Of a stretch of 64,000 nt of DNA, positions 61,556 through 64,000 are shown piece after piece. The stretch is from Roseovarius bejariae (GTDB taxonomy: Bacteria > Pseudomonadota > Alphaproteobacteria > Rhodobacterales > Rhodobacteraceae), in NCBI RefSeq assembly GCF_009669325.1, contig NZ_SZWE01000001.1, forward strand, positions 2,795,501-2,859,500, written 5' to 3'. The first letter of the stretch is position 1, and every line of letters starts with the position of its first letter. The notes under the pieces were generated by a model, which ran no database searches, was not told the DNA's origin, and worked only from the letters and a program-made list of their open reading frames with translations. The position numbers and the translations under genes are program-made.

Positions 61556-62853
61556 CCTACACCCTCGGCATCCGCGAGAACCTGCGCCCGTTCCTGGAGC
61601 AGCTTTTGCAGGTCTTCTTTGTCGGTCTGACCATCGGCCTGCAGCGTACGGTGATCCCCGCTCTGGCCGAAACCGAGTTTGGCGTCGTTCAGGGCTCGAT
61701 GACCGCGATCTTTGCCTTCATCGTCTCCTTCGGGATCGTGAAGGGTTCGATGAACTTCGTCTCGGGCCGCCTGTCGGAACGGGTGGGTCGGCGCCGCGTG
61801 CTGATCTGGGGCTGGCTGGTGGCGCTGCCGATCCCGTTCATGATCCTCTGGGCGCCAACCTGGGGTTGGATCGTCGCGGCGAACGTCCTTCTGGGCGTCA
61901 ACCAGGGCTTCGCTTGGTCAATGACCGTAACCGCCAAGATGGACATCGTGAAGGGGTCTCAGCGCGGGCTTGCTACAGGGTTCAACGAATTCGCGGGCTA
62001 TGGTGGCGTGGCGCTCGCGGGCCTCGTGACGGGCTATCTTGCCAGTTATTTCGACCCAAGGCTGAGCCTCTTCGTCTTCGGCCTTGTTGTGATCCTCCTG
62101 GCGCTGGTGGCGGGTCTCGTTTCGTTCACCGAAACGCTTCCCTATGCCCGCGCCGAAGCCGCGAGGCACAAATCCGGCGAAACAACCGGGCCGCGCCCGC
62201 GCTATGTCGAAGGACCCGAGAACCCGACATCGGGCCATATCTTTGCGCTGGTCACCTGGCGCAACCCGACCTTCATGGCGCTGGCTCAGGCGGGCAGCGT
62301 GGAAAAATTCGTCGATGCGCTGATGTGGGCGCTGGTGCCGGTATTCATGGTAGCCAAGGGCGCCAGCCTGATCGAGATCGGCTGGGTCACCGGGATTTAT
62401 GGTTTTGTCTGGGGCGGCAGCCAGCTCTGGACCGGTCCGCTGTCGGACCTGTTCGGACGCAAATGGCCCACAGTTGCCGGGTTCTTCCTGTGCTCGGGTG
62501 GCGTGCTGGCGTTCCCGTTTCTGACCACGGTCAGTGGCTGGGCCGTGGCGGCCGCTGTGACCGGCGTCGGCATGGCGCTGCTTTACCCCACCCTGATCGC
62601 CGCGATGGGGGACATTGCCCACCCGTCCTGGCGCGGTTCGGCGCTTGGCGTCTACCGGTTCTGGCGCGATCTGGGCTATGCCATCGGAGCGCTGGCCATG
62701 GGGCTGATCGCGGATGCGTCGGGGATGCTCGAGGCCGGGTTCTGGCTGACCGGTCTCGCCATGGCCGGTTCCAGTCTGTGGCTGATCATCGGGATGGAGG
62801 AAACCCACCCGCGTCTCAATCCCGCTACCGATCAGGAACCTGCCCATGCGTGA
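61552..62853 (+). CDS. MFS transporter
   Basis: 433 residues with twelve predicted helices and the MFS signature loop between helices 2 and 3 (NFVSGRLSERVGRRRVLIWG). A matching loop occurs in the second half (GPLSDLFGRKWPTVAGFF). The substrate is unknown. It overlaps the upstream stop and the downstream DUF1499 gene by a few bases, so the set is translated as one unit. Confidence 0.88.
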   Translation: MTYTLGIRENLRPFLEQLLQVFFVGLTIGLQRTVIPALAETEFGVVQGSMTAIFAFIVSFGIVKGSMNFVSGRLSERVGRRRVLIWGWLVALPIPFMILWAPTWGWIVAANVLLGVNQGFAWSMTVTAKMDIVKGSQRGLATGFNEFAGYGGVALAGLVTGYLASYFDPRLSLFVFGLVVILLALVAGLVSFTETLPYARAEAARHKSGETTGPRPRYVEGPENPTSGHIFALVTWRNPTFMALAQAGSVEKFVDALMWALVPVFMVAKGASLIEIGWVTGIYGFVWGGSQLWTGPLSDLFGRKWPTVAGFFLCSGGVLAFPFLTTVSGWAVAAAVTGVGMALLYPTLIAAMGDIAHPSWRGSALGVYRFWRDLGYAIGALAMGLIADASGMLEAGFWLTGLAMAGSSLWLIIGMEETHPRLNPATDQEPAHA

Positions 62854-63565
62854 TATGCTGATCCGCCGTCTCGGCATCTTGTCTGCCCTCTCGGGCGTCC
62901 TGTCGCTTGTGCTGCTGGCCGTCGCGGTCTGGGGGTTCCGGGCAGGCGGCTGGCCTTGGCCACGGGCCTATGACCTTGCCGGTTGGGCCGTATGGGCGGC
63001 CCTCGGTGGCGTCATCATGGCCCTTGCCGGGCTGGTGGTCTGGCTTCGCCTCAGGACAGGTGGCGCTGGCGCGGTCCTGCTGGGGCTGATCCTGTCGCTG
63101 CCGGTTGCGGGTCTTGGCGCGGCTTTCGACATCGCCGCGCGCACCACGCCGCCGATCAATGACATCTCGACCGATACCGATGATCCGCCGGTCTTCTGGT
63201 TCACCGCCACGCCCAGTGACTACCCCGCGCAGAACGCCGCGCCGCAGCGCGCCGCCTATCCCGATGTGCGGCCGCTGGAGCTGCCGGTCTCTGCAGACGA
63301 GGCCTTCGCCGCGGCGCTCGCCCTCGTGGAAGAGCGCGGCTGGGAGGTGCTGTCGGCCGATCCCGCGGAGAGCCAGATCGAGGCCATTGCCAAGAGCCGC
63401 CTCTTCGGCTTCGAGGACGAGGTGGCGACCCGTGTCACCGAAACGGACACAGGAACCCGTATCGACATGCGCTCTCGCTCGCGCCTCGGCCAGATCGACC
63501 GTGGCGCCAACGCCCGGCGGATCGAAGCCTTCCTGTCTGAACTCGAAACGCGCACTCCGAACTGA
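62846..63565 (+). CDS. DUF1499 family protein
   Basis: 239 residues. Three N-terminal helices (about 5-30, 44-66 and 73-93) are followed by the DUF1499 domain (PPINDISTDTDDPPVFWFTA, then SRLFGFEDEVATRV). Function unknown; the soluble part is probably periplasmic. It overlaps the MFS stop by 8 bases. Confidence 0.85.
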   Translation: MRDMLIRRLGILSALSGVLSLVLLAVAVWGFRAGGWPWPRAYDLAGWAVWAALGGVIMALAGLVVWLRLRTGGAGAVLLGLILSLPVAGLGAAFDIAARTTPPINDISTDTDDPPVFWFTATPSDYPAQNAAPQRAAYPDVRPLELPVSADEAFAAALALVEERGWEVLSADPAESQIEAIAKSRLFGFEDEVATRVTETDTGTRIDMRSRSRLGQIDRGANARRIEAFLSELETRTPN

Positions 63566-63574
63566 GGACCGACC

Positions 63575-63928
63575 ATGAAACACCTGATCCTGCTGAACGA
63601 CCCGCCCTATGGCACCGAGCGCAGCTTCAACGGGTTGCGCATGGCCCACGCACTGGCAAAGAATGACCCCGACGCGGATATCACGGTCTTCCTGATGGCC
63701 GACGCGGTGCTCTGCGCCAAGGCGGGGCAGAAGACGCCCGAGGGGTTCTACAACCTCGAACGGATGATCCGCCGTGTCCTCACCGCGAAGGGCCGCGTGC
63801 TGATGTGCGGCACCTGCATGGACGCGCGCGGCCTGACCGAAGGCGACATGATGGAAGGGGTGGCGCGCTCCACCATGGACGAACTCGCGCAGGCCACGCT
63901 CGCCGCAGACAAGGTGCTGGTGTTCTGA
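63575..63928 (+). CDS. DsrE family sulfur-relay-like protein
   Basis: 117 residues. MKHLILLNDPPYGTERSFNG and VLMCGTCMDARGL match the DsrE/YchN family; two cysteines (CGTC) may carry sulfane sulfur. It belongs to a set controlled by the ArsR-rhodanese regulator, which supports a reactive-sulfur role. GAGGACCGACCATG gives the start. Confidence 0.85.
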   Translation: MKHLILLNDPPYGTERSFNGLRMAHALAKNDPDADITVFLMADAVLCAKAGQKTPEGFYNLERMIRRVLTAKGRVLMCGTCMDARGLTEGDMMEGVARSTMDELAQATLAADKVLVF

Positions 63929-63971
63929 TGACCGGCCAAGAAAACAGAAACCGGAACGGAGGAACCCCCGG

Positions 63972-64000
63972 ATGACGCTTAAACAAATACTCGCGGCCAC
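63972..64000 (+). CDS. 5' end of a gene cut by the window edge
   Basis: ATG at 63972 follows GGAGGAACCCCCGG and gives MTLKQILAA before the window ends. It lies 44 bases after the DsrE-family gene on the same strand and is probably part of the same operon. The product cannot be assigned from nine residues. Confidence 0.45.

Noticed and set aside
63928..63975. 15-codon open frame overlapping the DsrE stop
   Set aside because: Too short and of no recognisable content; the well-spaced ribosome site serves the ATG at 63972.
1..64000. tRNA or rRNA genes
   Set aside because: Gaps between genes were scanned by eye for cloverleaf ends and rRNA cores; none was convincing. A covariance search would settle it.

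Overview
The window looks like a chromosome segment of a marine alphaproteobacterium of the Roseobacter group (Rhodobacteraceae). Evidence: high GC, an AdoCbl-dependent ribonucleotide reductase, the dnaG-rpoD pair, a full soxBDAG sarcosine oxidase, betaine-homocysteine methyltransferase beside dimethylglycine-dehydrogenase-like flavoproteins, and family-typical conserved genes (DUF1489, HlyU, DUF6151, DUF2189). Species cannot be set from the sequence alone. No rRNA, tRNA, CRISPR array or intact insertion sequence was seen.

Layout. 0-10.7 kb: a cupin-XRE regulator, two LysE-type exporters (the second broken by a one-base frameshift), two 815-residue FAD/GcvT oxidoreductases, a quinone-oxidoreductase-like protein and betaine-homocysteine methyltransferase. 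With soxBDAG (16.4-21.5 kb) these could take glycine betaine through dimethylglycine and sarcosine to glycine, feeding one-carbon units to folate. 10.8-13.9 kb: three Tad-type pilus assembly proteins on the minus strand, one carrying a von Willebrand A domain. 14.2-16.3 kb: glutamate-type dehydrogenase and a DUF6151-like protein. 21.5-28.3 kb: dnaG, rpoD, hlyU, then a spacer holding an array of GTAC palindromes, then small enzymes. 28.5-30 kb: nrdR-ribD; the partner ribE lies 15 kb away at 45.1 kb. Between them sit a capsule trio (kpsS, wza/kpsD-like, kpsC) and a peptide uptake and hydrolysis operon (C69-like peptidase, fused ATPase, two permeases, Tat-exported binding protein, CocE-type hydrolase) with a divergent regulator. 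45.8-50.6 kb: metallo-beta-lactamase fold protein, DUF2189, DUF1489, nrdJ.

50.7-59.9 kb is an accessory island with visibly lower GC and segmental duplication. It holds two copies of a module made of a small protein of unknown function facing a minus-strand gene that fuses a Flp (type IVb) prepilin N-terminus to BspA-like 25-residue repeats. One copy is intact; the other has an in-frame stop inside the pilin helix. Between the copies lie a RecB-type PD-(D/E)xK nuclease with a small RSAISGR-repeat protein and an S8 protease autotransporter. A roughly 75-bp hairpin-forming element recurs upstream of two island genes.

59.9-64 kb: an ArsR-rhodanese regulator divergent from a run of sterol-desaturase-like, MFS, DUF1499 and DsrE proteins, which suggests a response to reactive sulfur. 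The most novel-looking items are the pilin-BspA fusions, the nuclease/small-protein pair, the repeated hairpins and the GTAC palindrome array.
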